From positions 2,755,001-2,819,000 of the forward strand of contig NZ_JAGGNA010000001.1 in assembly GCF_017875765.1 (NCBI RefSeq): 64,000 nucleotides of DNA, read 5' to 3'. The notes below the pieces were generated by a model. It was not told the DNA's origin. It was given only the letters and a program-made list of their open reading frames with translations, and did no database searches. Positions 27,522 to 35,881 of the stretch are shown in pieces (positions within the stretch are counted from its first letter, which is position 1; each line of letters starts with the position of its first letter). This DNA comes from Flavobacterium sp. CG_23.5. Its GTDB lineage: Bacteria; Bacteroidota; Bacteroidia; Flavobacteriales; Flavobacteriaceae. The position numbers and the translations under genes are program-made.

Positions 27522-27872
27522 ATGTCACACGAACATGTTTCTAATACAAAAAGAATTTGGACCGTTTTTGGTCTGCTATCTGTAATAACAATTGTTGAGG
27601 TGTTTTTTGGAATTTTTAAGCCAGCAGCACTTTATATGAATAGCTTCATGGCTATGAGTTTATTAAATTGGTTATTTATTATCCTTACACTTGTAAAAGC
27701 ATATTATATCGTATGGGCCTTCATGCACATGGAAGGTGAAAAAAGTACTTTAAGAAATGCTGTTGTTTTACCAGTGATTTTTCTAATATTATATTTGCTT
27801 TTCATTCTTTTGACTGAGGGAAATTATATTTATGAGGTTTTTAAGAATTCTACTATAAAATGGAATTTTTAA
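27522..27872 (+). CDS. Cytochrome oxidase subunit IV (CyoD/CtaF-like)
   Basis: 116 residues with three membrane segments and the short His-containing loop YIVWAFMHMEGEKSTLRN between the second and third, as in prokaryotic subunit IV (COX4_pro). It has no cofactor and is thought to stabilise the catalytic core. It begins 16 bases after subunit III and is closed by a terminator, so the ctaB-to-subunit-IV genes form one transcript. Confidence 0.86.
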   Translation: MSHEHVSNTKRIWTVFGLLSVITIVEVFFGIFKPAALYMNSFMAMSLLNWLFIILTLVKAYYIVWAFMHMEGEKSTLRNAVVLPVIFLILYLLFILLTEGNYIYEVFKNSTIKWNF

Positions 27873-27886
27873 CAAGATATTAATTC

Positions 27887-27918
27887 AAAAAAAGGGTGCG
27901 CATTGCGTGCCTTTTTTT
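27887..27918 (+). terminator. Rho-independent terminator after oxidase subunit IV
   Basis: GGGTGCGC (27894-27901) pairs with GCGTGCCT (27905-27912), loop ATT, including G-T wobbles. Seven A precede and seven T follow, extending the stem. Confidence 0.78.
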
Positions 27919-27947
27919 ATTTTTGTACTTTAAATAATTTCAAAATA

Positions 27948-28589
27948 ATGAAAAAAAATATCGTTCTTTTTGTGCTTTTTATTTTGCCTATTGTAGCTTA
28001 TCTTTTTTTTGCGTCAGGAATTAATAGTTTTACTAAATTACCGGTAATTACTCCTAAAGTTTCTGATTTTGGACAATGGAAATCTCTAAATGGAGAAAAA
28101 GTCACCTTGAATAATAAAATAACTATTTTAGGTTTTTCCGGAACAGAGCTTTTAAATAACAGAGGTAATTATTTCAACTTAAATGAAAAAATTTATCAAA
28201 GATATCATGATTTTAAAGATTTGCAGTTTGTTGTAATTTGTCCACTCGGCACAGAAGATCAAGCTCGAAAGTTAATTGATGCCTTAGATGATTTTACGGA
28301 TGTTTCACAATGGCATTTTCTATTTACTTCTCCTCAGGAAATTAATTCTTATTATAATCAACTAAAACTCGTTGGAAAACTAGATGAACATCTAGGTACT
28401 CCAAATGTTTATATTATTGATAAGGAGAGAAATCTTAGAGGAAGAAAGAAAAAGAAAGAATATAAAGAAGGTTACAATACATTCCATCCCGCTGAATTGA
28501 GTAATGAGATGTTAGATGATTTTAAAGTTATTCTATATGAATATCGTGCCGCTCTTAAAAAAAATCATAATGCTACGAAAGAACTTTAA
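27948..28589 (+). CDS. Membrane-anchored, SCO-like thioredoxin-fold protein lacking the copper cysteines
   Basis: 213 residues: one N-terminal membrane anchor (about 4-23) and a periplasmic domain. The strand order and spacing resemble the SCO1 protein encoded next: ITILGFSGTELLNNRG occupies the place of VLEFFFTTCPSIC, LQFVVICPLGTEDQAR that of FGLVSITIDPSHDTPE, and WHFLFTSPQEINSYYNQ that of WNFLTGDREYIYNLA. The CxxxC pair is absent and no His stands where SCO1 has its copper ligand. It may therefore be a catalytically silent paralogue or chaperone partner. An upstream in-frame TTG lies inside the terminator hairpin, so ATG 27948 was chosen. A TATTTTTG -7-like element lies at 27918-27925. Confidence 0.6.
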   Translation: MKKNIVLFVLFILPIVAYLFFASGINSFTKLPVITPKVSDFGQWKSLNGEKVTLNNKITILGFSGTELLNNRGNYFNLNEKIYQRYHDFKDLQFVVICPLGTEDQARKLIDALDDFTDVSQWHFLFTSPQEINSYYNQLKLVGKLDEHLGTPNVYIIDKERNLRGRKKKKEYKEGYNTFHPAELSNEMLDDFKVILYEYRAALKKNHNATKEL

Positions 28590-28601
28590 TTCTTAGAAAA
28601 T

Positions 28602-29288
28602 ATGCTTAAAAATAAATCATATATAGGGATTTCATTCATTATTTTAATCTTTGGCATATACGCTATTCCAAAGATAGTTGAAAGGATACAAGATAATGAT
28701 ATCGTTAAAGGAGATCGTTTAGACCAGGTTGGTGGAACTACTAGACGTGATGATAAACTGGTTAAAATAGGTCCAGCGCCAAATTTTGAATTAGTAAATC
28801 AAGACAATATAAAAGTCAGCAATGAGACCTATAAAGGCAAAGTATATGTTTTAGAGTTTTTCTTTACCACGTGTCCTAGCATTTGTCCAAAGATGAATTT
28901 AAGCATGTTGGATATCGAAAAAAGTTTTTTTGGAAACCCTAATTTTGGATTGGTTTCTATAACGATAGATCCATCTCATGATACGCCTGAAGTTTTGAAA
29001 TCGCACGCAAAGTTGCTGGGTGTTAAATCGTCGAATTGGAATTTTTTGACAGGAGATCGAGAATACATTTATAATTTAGCCAATAAAGGATTTAACCTGT
29101 ACGTTGGAGAAAACAATAAGATAAAAGGAGGTTTTGAACATTCTGGATTATTTGCCTTGATTGACAAAAATGGAAATATTCGTTGTAGAAAAGACAATTT
29201 TGGGAATCCAATTTTGTATTACGATGGGTTAGATAAAAAAGGAGTTAGAGATATTCAACAGGATATTAATATTTTATTAAAAGAGTAG
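28602..29288 (+). CDS. SCO1/SenC copper chaperone
   Basis: 228 residues: N-terminal membrane anchor (about 6-24), then a thioredoxin-like domain. Copper ligands are Cys91 and Cys95 in TTCPSICPK and His180 in GGFEHSG; ITIDPSHDTPE is the conserved SCO block. SCO proteins deliver copper or electrons to the CuA site of cytochrome oxidase subunit II. It sits between the cysteine-less SCO-like gene and a DUF420 gene, with short gaps, within the oxidase accessory cluster, which supports that role. Confidence 0.94.
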   Translation: MLKNKSYIGISFIILIFGIYAIPKIVERIQDNDIVKGDRLDQVGGTTRRDDKLVKIGPAPNFELVNQDNIKVSNETYKGKVYVLEFFFTTCPSICPKMNLSMLDIEKSFFGNPNFGLVSITIDPSHDTPEVLKSHAKLLGVKSSNWNFLTGDREYIYNLANKGFNLYVGENNKIKGGFEHSGLFALIDKNGNIRCRKDNFGNPILYYDGLDKKGVRDIQQDINILLKE

Positions 29289-29290
29289 TT

Positions 29291-29833
29291 ATGGAAGATA
29301 ATACAGTAGAACAAAAATATAATAAATGGATTGTTATCCTTTCTATTCTTATACCTGCGGCAGTTGCCATACTTTTTAAGGTAAAGCTTAAAGATTTTGG
29401 TATTCATGTTGCTCCATTACATTTTTTGCCATCGATTTATGCAACAACTAACGGGTTAACTGCCGTTGTTTTAGTTGCTGGTGTATTGGCAATTAAAAAT
29501 GGAAGAAGGAAACTTCATCAACAATTGATGACGTCAGCAATTGCTCTTTCGGTGGCTTTCTTGGTGATGTATGTTGCGTATCACATGACAACGGATTCTA
29601 CCAAATTTGGTGGCGAAGGGATTATTAAATACGTTTATTTTTTTATTTTAATAACACATATTATTTTGTCAGTGGCTATTATTCCATTGGTGATGATTAC
29701 GTATGTTAGAGCTTTAGCAACTAAATTTGACAAACATAAAAAAATTGCCAGAATAACATTTCCACTATGGTTATATGTTGCTGTTACTGGAGTAATTGTC
29801 TATTTAATGATTTCCCCATATTATGTTCAATAA
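29291..29833 (+). CDS. DUF420 (YozB-like) membrane protein
   Basis: 180 residues with five membrane segments. The conserved features of DUF420 are visible: HVAPLHFLPSIYATTNGLTA, GRRKLHQQLM near the middle and paired His residues (YHMTTD and THIILS) facing the same side. DUF420 proteins are habitually encoded beside SCO and cytochrome oxidase genes and are thought to assist oxidase assembly, but no reaction is established. It starts two bases after the SCO1 stop, and its last eleven bases overlap the next small gene. Confidence 0.86.
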   Translation: MEDNTVEQKYNKWIVILSILIPAAVAILFKVKLKDFGIHVAPLHFLPSIYATTNGLTAVVLVAGVLAIKNGRRKLHQQLMTSAIALSVAFLVMYVAYHMTTDSTKFGGEGIIKYVYFFILITHIILSVAIIPLVMITYVRALATKFDKHKKIARITFPLWLYVAVTGVIVYLMISPYYVQ

Positions 29834-30089
29834 AGAAACAACAAACAGAACGCAAGAAAAACGATTTTTAGGAAAATGGGTTGTACTGACTTTTCTTCTT
29901 ATCTCGATTTTACTGCCTCAGAATTCTAATGCTCAGTGCGCCATGTGTCGTGCTGCTTTGTCAAGCGAAGGTAATAAGACTAAAGCTGCAGCAGTAAATG
30001 ACGGAATTGTTTACCTAATGGTAATTCCTTACTTGCTTGTCGGCGGTATAGGTTATGCTGTTTACCGAATGAGAAAGAATAAAAAATAG
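29823..30089 (+). CDS. Small two-helix membrane protein with a CxxC motif
   Basis: 88 residues. A hydrophobic signal or anchor (about 21-36) ends at SNAQ, followed at once by CAMC (Cys39 and Cys42) and RAALSSEGNK, then a second membrane segment (about 65-82) and a basic tail RMRKNKK. The start overlaps the DUF420 gene by eleven bases, so translation is coupled. The CxxC just outside the membrane next to SCO1 suggests a metal or thiol role in oxidase assembly. This is inference; I do not recognise a named family. Last gene of the cluster, meeting a minus-strand gene tail to tail. Confidence 0.75.
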   Translation: MFNKETTNRTQEKRFLGKWVVLTFLLISILLPQNSNAQCAMCRAALSSEGNKTKAAAVNDGIVYLMVIPYLLVGGIGYAVYRMRKNKK

Positions 30090-30129
30090 GACTTTTTTTG
30101 GGTATGCACATGTTGTATGGAATGTCACT

Positions 30130-31539
30130 TTACTTTAGTCCGTTTACGGATACATTTACAGTTCCTTTTACTTTTATAAAGGCAATGATGGCTTGATTGG
30201 TTAATTCTATTTTTTGGAATTGAATGTCTTCCATTTTTCCGTTTACATACACCCCTTGCATGGGAGAATAATTTTTTAAGTAATTCATCATGCTTTGTTT
30301 ACCTTCTTCTAAATTTGGTTTTATCGAATAGCGACAGCTTTGTTGAATTTTTCTTAAAACTAATCCTTGCGTAAGCCAGTTTGCCGTTCGTATTAATTTG
30401 TTTTTGGTATCAAGTGCATAATCTAATTGATCAAAAAACACCTCTTTAGTTTGTTCATTGTATTTGGGGAAACCTGCTAAATAGATTGTTCCATTTACAG
30501 AGCCCGTTACATCTAAAGCAATGATCATTTTACCCTTTTTATGCCAAATGGCTACGTTTTGTACTTTTATTTTATTGCTTCCAGAACCAAATTCTTGTCC
30601 CGAAAAATTCTTTGTCATTATTTTTGAAGCTTCTTCATAAGTAGAAACTGCAACTATATTGGCTGTTATGTCTTCCGGGATTTTAGCAACGGGTTTCAAA
30701 ATTATTTTACTTGCCTCAAATTTTGATTCGGGTTGTCTTCCTATCAACGTTTCCATGTTGCATTTCATTCCCATTTCCAGTAAAAAAGTATCGTTTTTAA
30801 GTTTGGCATTAGTAGAATAGATTTCGATAGGAACAATTCGAAGCCAACTTTCGTAATCGGCATTCATTTGAAAAGGGGTACAGATTTTTTCTAGTGCGGC
30901 CAAAACATTAGGTTTGAAATCCATTGATTTTTCAATTACAGCATCAATCTTTTTTTCGATTTTTGATTTGAAAAGTGTAACCCCAGGATTAATGAGATAC
31001 GTTACGGGTACATTTTTTCCAAAAATGGTCATCGTGGGACTTTCATTCCAATCTAGTGATTTCAGTTCTGTTTTAGTATTTAATTTCCAATTGGTCAAGC
31101 CAACTTCACTAACTAAAGTCACTACTCCGTTTAGATTAAATTCTCTTGTGTCATACAATGAAACACCAAGTCTTTTTGTGCCTATTCTATATTTTACGAT
31201 TGCTTTTAACGGTAAAATCGTTTTTATTTTATCTCCGGATGTCCCGTGATCGTTTACTATAGTAATGGGTGCCAGTTTCCAAATTTTCATTTCAATATCA
31301 TCATCTTCAATGTTGTTGTCTTCATAAATCAAACCGTTCAATAATGTGTTAGTTTGGTTCTCAATATCCTTCAGTTTTACACTAATAGGTAAATTAATAA
31401 AAGAAGGAACATTTTCGTAAACCAAAGGAATGGCATCATCTGGTTCTGGTTTTAGTGTAGCTATCTTTTGAGAAGTGGAACAGCCAGAGATTAGTATGAC
31501 AAATAGAAAAACAAATAGAATCGAAAAGAATTTCAGCAT
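30130..31539 (-). CDS. DUF4403 family lipoprotein
   Basis: 469 residues. Lipoprotein signal FVILISGC with Cys20, then a long beta-rich domain beginning VPSFINLPISVKLKDIENQTN, which fits the DUF4403 family of Bacteroidota and Proteobacteria. The repeated pattern of amphipathic strands and the N-terminal NLPI block suggest a tubular lipid- or ligand-binding fold at the outer membrane, but nothing is established. Transcribed alone on the minus strand, convergent with the oxidase cluster and divergent from the TolC gene. No good promoter match was found upstream. Confidence 0.72.
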   Translation of the reverse strand: MLKFFSILFVFLFVILISGCSTSQKIATLKPEPDDAIPLVYENVPSFINLPISVKLKDIENQTNTLLNGLIYEDNNIEDDDIEMKIWKLAPITIVNDHGTSGDKIKTILPLKAIVKYRIGTKRLGVSLYDTREFNLNGVVTLVSEVGLTNWKLNTKTELKSLDWNESPTMTIFGKNVPVTYLINPGVTLFKSKIEKKIDAVIEKSMDFKPNVLAALEKICTPFQMNADYESWLRIVPIEIYSTNAKLKNDTFLLEMGMKCNMETLIGRQPESKFEASKIILKPVAKIPEDITANIVAVSTYEEASKIMTKNFSGQEFGSGSNKIKVQNVAIWHKKGKMIIALDVTGSVNGTIYLAGFPKYNEQTKEVFFDQLDYALDTKNKLIRTANWLTQGLVLRKIQQSCRYSIKPNLEEGKQSMMNYLKNYSPMQGVYVNGKMEDIQFQKIELTNQAIIAFIKVKGTVNVSVNGLK

Positions 31540-31870
31540 ATTATTATTGTTAGAAAGAACAAAATTAAGAAAACAATTATATTTTATAGTTAAACTGTAA
31601 CATTTTCACCGCTATTATGTCTTATAGGTAAATTACTGGGAAAGCTAGTAATTTATTTAAATTACGATCTTATTGAAAAATTAATTTTGGTTCAAAATTA
31701 TCAGAATCGATTTTAAAATTTGTAAAGATAGAATTAGGCTTATGGTAGAATATTAGTTGGAAAACACAAGTAGTTAAATAAGCATCAAATCGTTTAAAGG
31801 TTGCTTAAAAAGAGAATTAGTTTGTAAAAAATGTTAGATTTGTGTAGTACCTTTGTTACACTTTCATCAA
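31540..31870 (+). other. Divergent intergenic region between DUF4403 and TolC genes
   Basis: 331 bases with no credible gene. It holds the TolC-operon promoter at its right end and a 9-bp inverted repeat TAAATTACT/AGTAATTTA (31629-31637 and 31647-31655, nine-base loop). The left part next to the DUF4403 start is plain A/T-rich sequence with a TAATTTTG-like element (minus strand, 31560-31567) lacking a -33. Confidence 0.5.
31822..31855 (+). promoter_or_regulatory. Promoter of the TolC/membrane-fusion operon
   Basis: TTG (31822-31824), a 23-base spacer and TACCTTTG (31848-31855), a full TAnnTTTG match. It rules out an in-frame TTG start at 31853, which would lie inside the -7 element, and predicts a very short leader. 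Confidence 0.55.
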
Positions 31871-33313
31871 ATGAATATGAGAAAAAATAGTTGTATTAGT
31901 GTCGTTTTTATTGTTCTTTTTGGAATGTTCGCTCGTGGACAATCTAAAAAGTGGACACTGGAAGAATGTGTAAAGTACGCCGTAGAAAATAATATTTCAA
32001 TCAAGCAAACAGAATTGGATTCTCAAATTGCCACAATTGATAAAAAGGGAGCCATAGGTAATTTTTTACCTTCTGTAAATGCCAATGCTTCCCATTCTTG
32101 GAATATTGGTTTAAATCAAGATATTACAACAGGACTTCTGCGAAATCAGACTTCACAATTTACCTCTGCCGGAGCAAGTGTAGGAGTTGATATTTATAAA
32201 GGATTGCAAAACCAAAATACGCTACGAAAAGCCAATCTGTCCATAGTTGCTGCGAAGTATCAACTGTTGAAAATGAAAGAAGATGTTGCGTTAAATGTGG
32301 CGAACGCTTTTTTGCAAATTCTTTTTAACAAAGAAAATTTAAAAGTACAGCAAGAACAAAAAGTATTTAACGAAAAGCAATATGCACGTTCAGAAGAATT
32401 AGTAAAAGCAGGATCTATCCCCCGAGGTGATTTATTTGACGTAAAAGCTACTTTGGCTTTGGATAACCAAAAAGTTATCGCTGCTGATAATGCTTTGCTA
32501 ATTTCTAAATTAAGTTTGGCTCAATTGTTACAGTTAAAAGATTTTGAAAGTTTTGATGTAATTGATGATACTTCAGCTAAAGATGAAAATAATATTTTGG
32601 CTCAAACACCCACTTCTGTTTATGAAAAAGCCAAAGAAAGTCGCACTGAATTAAAAATCGCCAATACGAATTTGGAAATTGCAGAGAAAAATCTAGCCAT
32701 TGCAAAAGGTGGTTTTCAGCCTACTTTAAGAGGATTCTATAATTTTAATAGTAGGGTTTCATATGCCGATGTTATTACTGGTTTTGGTCCAAATCCTACG
32801 AATCCTACTTCGGTAATTGGTTATGTTGAAGGAACAAATCAGAACGTATTACAACCAAATTCCTCTGCTATTTTAGGCAAATCGGCACCTTTTTTCGATC
32901 AGTTTAGCAATAATAAAGGGCAATCTTTTGGGGCGCAATTGTCAATTCCAATTTTTAATGGGTTTTCTGTACGAAACAATGTTGAACGATCTAAAGTGAG
33001 TTTGGAAAAATCTAAAATTGCAGTTGAACAACAAAATTTAGATTTGCAAAGAAATGTATATATCGCATTTACAGACGCGAAAGGAGCACTGAATGCCCAT
33101 GAATCTGCGATTGCATCGCTTGAATCCAGACAAGAATCGTATAATTATGCTAAAGAAAAATATGATGTTGGTTTAATGAATTCATTTGATTTTAACCAAT
33201 CACAAACCTTATTGTCAAATGCACAATCTGAAGTTATAAGAACCAAATACGATTATATTTTTAAAATTAAAATCCTGGAATTCTATTTTGGAATTCCAAT
33301 TATCAAAAACTAA
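31871..33313 (+). CDS. TolC-family outer-membrane efflux protein
   Basis: 480 residues from ATG 31871 (ATG 31877 equally possible). Signal peptide ending ARGQ, then WTLEECVKYAVENNISIKQ, the usual start of the first outer-membrane-efflux repeat; the second repeat starts near TELKIANTNLEIAEKNLAIA. Coiled-coil helices alternate with barrel strands, length normal. It forms the trimeric exit duct for a tripartite pump or exporter. The membrane fusion protein follows after six bases; no inner-membrane pump gene is next, so the third component must be elsewhere. Confidence 0.92.
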   Translation: MNMRKNSCISVVFIVLFGMFARGQSKKWTLEECVKYAVENNISIKQTELDSQIATIDKKGAIGNFLPSVNANASHSWNIGLNQDITTGLLRNQTSQFTSAGASVGVDIYKGLQNQNTLRKANLSIVAAKYQLLKMKEDVALNVANAFLQILFNKENLKVQQEQKVFNEKQYARSEELVKAGSIPRGDLFDVKATLALDNQKVIAADNALLISKLSLAQLLQLKDFESFDVIDDTSAKDENNILAQTPTSVYEKAKESRTELKIANTNLEIAEKNLAIAKGGFQPTLRGFYNFNSRVSYADVITGFGPNPTNPTSVIGYVEGTNQNVLQPNSSAILGKSAPFFDQFSNNKGQSFGAQLSIPIFNGFSVRNNVERSKVSLEKSKIAVEQQNLDLQRNVYIAFTDAKGALNAHESAIASLESRQESYNYAKEKYDVGLMNSFDFNQSQTLLSNAQSEVIRTKYDYIFKIKILEFYFGIPIIKN

Positions 33314-33319
33314 TTTATC

Positions 33320-34618
33320 ATGTCAAAAAAAACAATCTATATCTTAATTGGTAGTGCAGTAGTAATTATTGCATTATTAGTTGTCCTTTCAAAAACAGGA
33401 GTAATTGGTAATAAAGATAAAGGAAAAGAAGTAGAGTTAACCACCGTTAAATCATCAACAATTGTTGAAACTGTATCTGCAACCGGGAAAATCCAACCTG
33501 AAATAGAAGTTAAAATATCTTCAATGGTTTCAGGAGAAATTATTGCATTGCCTATAAAAGAGGGCCAAGTGGTGAAAAAAGGGGATTTATTGGTAAAGAT
33601 AAATCCAGATTTATATACTTCTGGATTAAACAGAACTGTTGCTAATTTATCAGGAACCAAAGCTGGTTTAAGTCAGGCAGATGCGTCTTTTAGAGAAGCC
33701 AAGTCAAGTTATGACAGAAATAAAACATTATTTGATAAAGGAATTATTTCTAGATCGGATTGGGATAAAGCAATCGCTTCTTTTGGAGTAGCAAAAGCAA
33801 CAAAACAAACGGCTTATTTCAATGTACAAAGTGCTTCGGCTTCTGTAATTGAAGCTAGAGATAATTTAGGTCGTACTGTCATTTATGCGCCGGCAGACGG
33901 AACTGTTTCTGTACTTAATGTGGAGTTAGGAGAGCGTGTTTTGGGAACGCAACAAATGGCAGGAACTGAAATATTGAGAGTTGCTAATTTGAACAATATG
34001 GAAGTTGAAGTTGATGTAAATGAAAATGATATCGTAAAAATAAAAGTAGGTGATGAGGCTAAAGTTGAAGTTGATGCATATTTGAAAAAACAATTTAAAG
34101 GTATTGTTACAAGTATTTCTAATTCGGCAAGTTCTTCTTTAACGGCGGATCAAGTGACTAATTTTAAAGTTAAAGTGAGAATACTTAAAGAATCATATCA
34201 AGATTTATTAGAAGGGAAACCTGCTGCTTATTCTCCTTTTAGACCAGGAATGACTGCAACTGTTGATATAATTACCAAAACCAAAAATAATGTTTTGTCA
34301 GTCCCAATTAGTTCTGTTGTAGTAAAAGCGGATACTAGTGCGGTTGTAAAACCTAAAATGGAAGATGCCAAAGCAGAAGCAAAAGATGTAGCTCCAAAAA
34401 GCGACAAAAAATTTGAATGTGTTTTTGTGAAGGTAGGTGATAAAGCAAAAATAAGAATCATAAAAACAGGTATTCAAGATGATACGAATATTGAAGTTTT
34501 GACTGGTCTTAAAAAAGGGGATGTTGTTATAACAGGACCTTATACCACGGTGTCAAAGGATTTGAATTCTGGGGATAAAGTGACCTTGAAAACTGATAAA
34601 GAAAAAGAGAAGAAGTAA
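33320..34618 (+). CDS. HlyD/MacA-type membrane fusion protein
   Basis: 432 residues: N-terminal membrane segment (about 5-23), lipoyl half KISSMVSGEIIALPIKEGQVVKKGDLLVKINPDLY (split across residues 65-99), a helical hairpin (about 100-165), second lipoyl half VIYAPADGTVSVLNVELGER and a beta-barrel with membrane-proximal domain. An Ala/Lys/Asp-rich stretch (KPKMEDAKAEAKDVAPK) interrupts the C-terminal part. The layout is that of MacA-like adaptors of ABC exporters. The MacB-type permease usually follows such a gene; here a hairpin and an unrelated small membrane protein come next. Confidence 0.9.
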   Translation: MSKKTIYILIGSAVVIIALLVVLSKTGVIGNKDKGKEVELTTVKSSTIVETVSATGKIQPEIEVKISSMVSGEIIALPIKEGQVVKKGDLLVKINPDLYTSGLNRTVANLSGTKAGLSQADASFREAKSSYDRNKTLFDKGIISRSDWDKAIASFGVAKATKQTAYFNVQSASASVIEARDNLGRTVIYAPADGTVSVLNVELGERVLGTQQMAGTEILRVANLNNMEVEVDVNENDIVKIKVGDEAKVEVDAYLKKQFKGIVTSISNSASSSLTADQVTNFKVKVRILKESYQDLLEGKPAAYSPFRPGMTATVDIITKTKNNVLSVPISSVVVKADTSAVVKPKMEDAKAEAKDVAPKSDKKFECVFVKVGDKAKIRIIKTGIQDDTNIEVLTGLKKGDVVITGPYTTVSKDLNSGDKVTLKTDKEKEKK

Positions 34619-34624
34619 TTTTTT

Positions 34625-34657
34625 TTTAAATTTTAGAAAGCAAATCTAAAATTTAAA
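34625..34657 (+). terminator. Hairpin after the membrane fusion gene
   Basis: A perfect 13-bp inverted repeat (34625-34637 with 34645-34657), arm TTTAAATTTTAGA, seven-base loop, followed by GTTTTAT. Seven bases after the stop codon. A/T-rich with a short T run, so probably a terminator of moderate strength. Confidence 0.55.
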
Positions 34658-34716
34658 GTTTTATACCGAGATTTGTACTGTGATTGTATTTTATTACAAA
34701 ATAAATCTTTCAAGTT

Positions 34717-34770
34717 TTATCATTCCGACGAAGAGAGCTTTATGAGATTCCTCCTTTGTCGGAATGATAA
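34717..34770. repeat. REP-like intergenic palindrome
   Basis: 17-base arms (34717-34733, TTATCATTCCGACGAAG, with 34754-34770) pair with one G-T wobble, and an inner GAG/CTC (34735-34737 with 34751-34753) extends the stem past a bulged A. The right half, GAGATTCCTCC plus TTTGTCGGAATGA, has the look of extragenic palindromic repeats that I recall from Flavobacterium genomes. It is richer in G and C than the surrounding spacer. Only this copy was noticed in the window. Confidence 0.55.
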
Positions 34771-34801
34771 GTTTTGGAAGTATACAAAAAAGATAATAAT
34801 T

Positions 34802-35182
34802 ATGATTTTTGAAATTATTGCAGGCTTAATAATATATTTGTTTCTCCCAATAATTGGTATAATTTATTTTTTTAAAATTAAAAAAAACATGGTTGTTGAA
34901 GGAATTAAAAATCAACCAATAGTCGAAATTTTTTTGCATTTCGTTACCTATGGAGGATTATTGCTTGTGGTGCTGACATCATTTTTTTTGAAATGGTCTG
35001 GATTGGCTTCGCTTGGAACTTTCTATTTAGTTATTGGAGCTCCAATTATCATGGGGATTGTAATATCTAAACAATCAAAAAATAAAGAATTATCAAAATA
35101 TCACTTTTGGACTTACCACCTTGGGGTTTTGTATTTTTTAATAGCACCATTCTCATTTTTGGGTCTCTTTTTAATTGATTGA
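34802..35182 (+). CDS. Hypothetical four-helix membrane protein
   Basis: 126 residues with four hydrophobic segments (about 3-24, 45-64, 67-84 and 103-124) joined by short basic loops (FKIKKNM, SKQSKNKELSKY). I do not recognise a family. The open frame extends upstream to 34673, but that part reads through the palindromic repeat and has no protein-like character, so ATG 34802 was chosen. tsaB starts 25 bases after its stop, so the two may be co-transcribed. Fair confidence that it is a real gene, from the regular membrane pattern; no function can be offered. Confidence 0.6.
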   Translation: MIFEIIAGLIIYLFLPIIGIIYFFKIKKNMVVEGIKNQPIVEIFLHFVTYGGLLLVVLTSFFLKWSGLASLGTFYLVIGAPIIMGIVISKQSKNKELSKYHFWTYHLGVLYFLIAPFSFLGLFLID

Positions 35183-35207
35183 AAATAACTTTAAATTTTA
35201 AACTATT

Positions 35208-35876
35208 TTGACTTACATACTCAATATTGAAACCGCGACTAAAAATTGTTCTGTTGCTATTGCAAAAGACGGAATAACCATTCATTGTAAAGAAATTGCT
35301 GAAGAAGGCTATTCTCATGCCGAACGATTGCATGTTTTTATTGAAGAGGTAATTGCGGAAGCAGGTATAAATTTAAAAGATTTGTCTGCGATTGCTGTAA
35401 GTCAAGGTCCCGGTTCTTATACAGGTTTGCGAATAGGTGTTTCAGCTGCTAAAGGGTTATGCTATGCGTTAGACATTCCATTAATTGCAATTGATACTTT
35501 GAAAACCCTAGCTTCGCAAGTAATTGTTAAGGAGGGTTTGATTATTCCAATGATTGATGCCAGGAGAATGGAAGTTTATAGTGCCATCTTCACTCCTAAT
35601 TTTGAGATTAAACGAACGATTTTGGCGGAGGTAATCACTGAAGATTCCTTTAATGATTTAGAGGAAACAATTTATTTTGTGGGTGATTGCTCTGAGAAAT
35701 GCAAAACAGTTTTGACGAAAGATAACTTTATTTTCTTAGACGAGATCAAGTATCCTTCTGCGAAAGAAATGAGTTTGTTAAGTTTTGAAAAATACAAAAT
35801 TAGCGACACGGTCGATGTCGCTTATTTCGAACCTTATTATTTGAAAGATTTTATGATTACTACTTCAAAGAAATAG
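35208..35876 (+). CDS. tsaB: tRNA threonylcarbamoyladenosine biosynthesis protein TsaB
   Basis: 222 residues starting at TTG, with no in-frame ATG nearby; the first codons encode the standard TsaB start TYILNIETATKNCSVAIA. The ASKHA-fold landmarks are present: GYSHAERL and IAVSQGPGSYTGLRIGVSAA. TsaB is the scaffold partner of TsaD in forming t6A at position 37 of ANN-decoding tRNAs; tsaD and tsaE are not in the window. It is tail to tail with the MscS gene, five bases between stops. Confidence 0.94.
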   Translation: MTYILNIETATKNCSVAIAKDGITIHCKEIAEEGYSHAERLHVFIEEVIAEAGINLKDLSAIAVSQGPGSYTGLRIGVSAAKGLCYALDIPLIAIDTLKTLASQVIVKEGLIIPMIDARRMEVYSAIFTPNFEIKRTILAEVITEDSFNDLEETIYFVGDCSEKCKTVLTKDNFIFLDEIKYPSAKEMSLLSFEKYKISDTVDVAYFEPYYLKDFMITTSKK

Positions 35877-35881
35877 TATTC

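Noticed and set aside
27903..27947. Upstream TTG start for the SCO-like gene
   Set aside because: It lies in the terminator hairpin and places residues before the membrane anchor.
34673..34801. Upstream extension of the 126-residue membrane protein
   Set aside because: Reads through the palindromic repeat; translation has no protein-like features.
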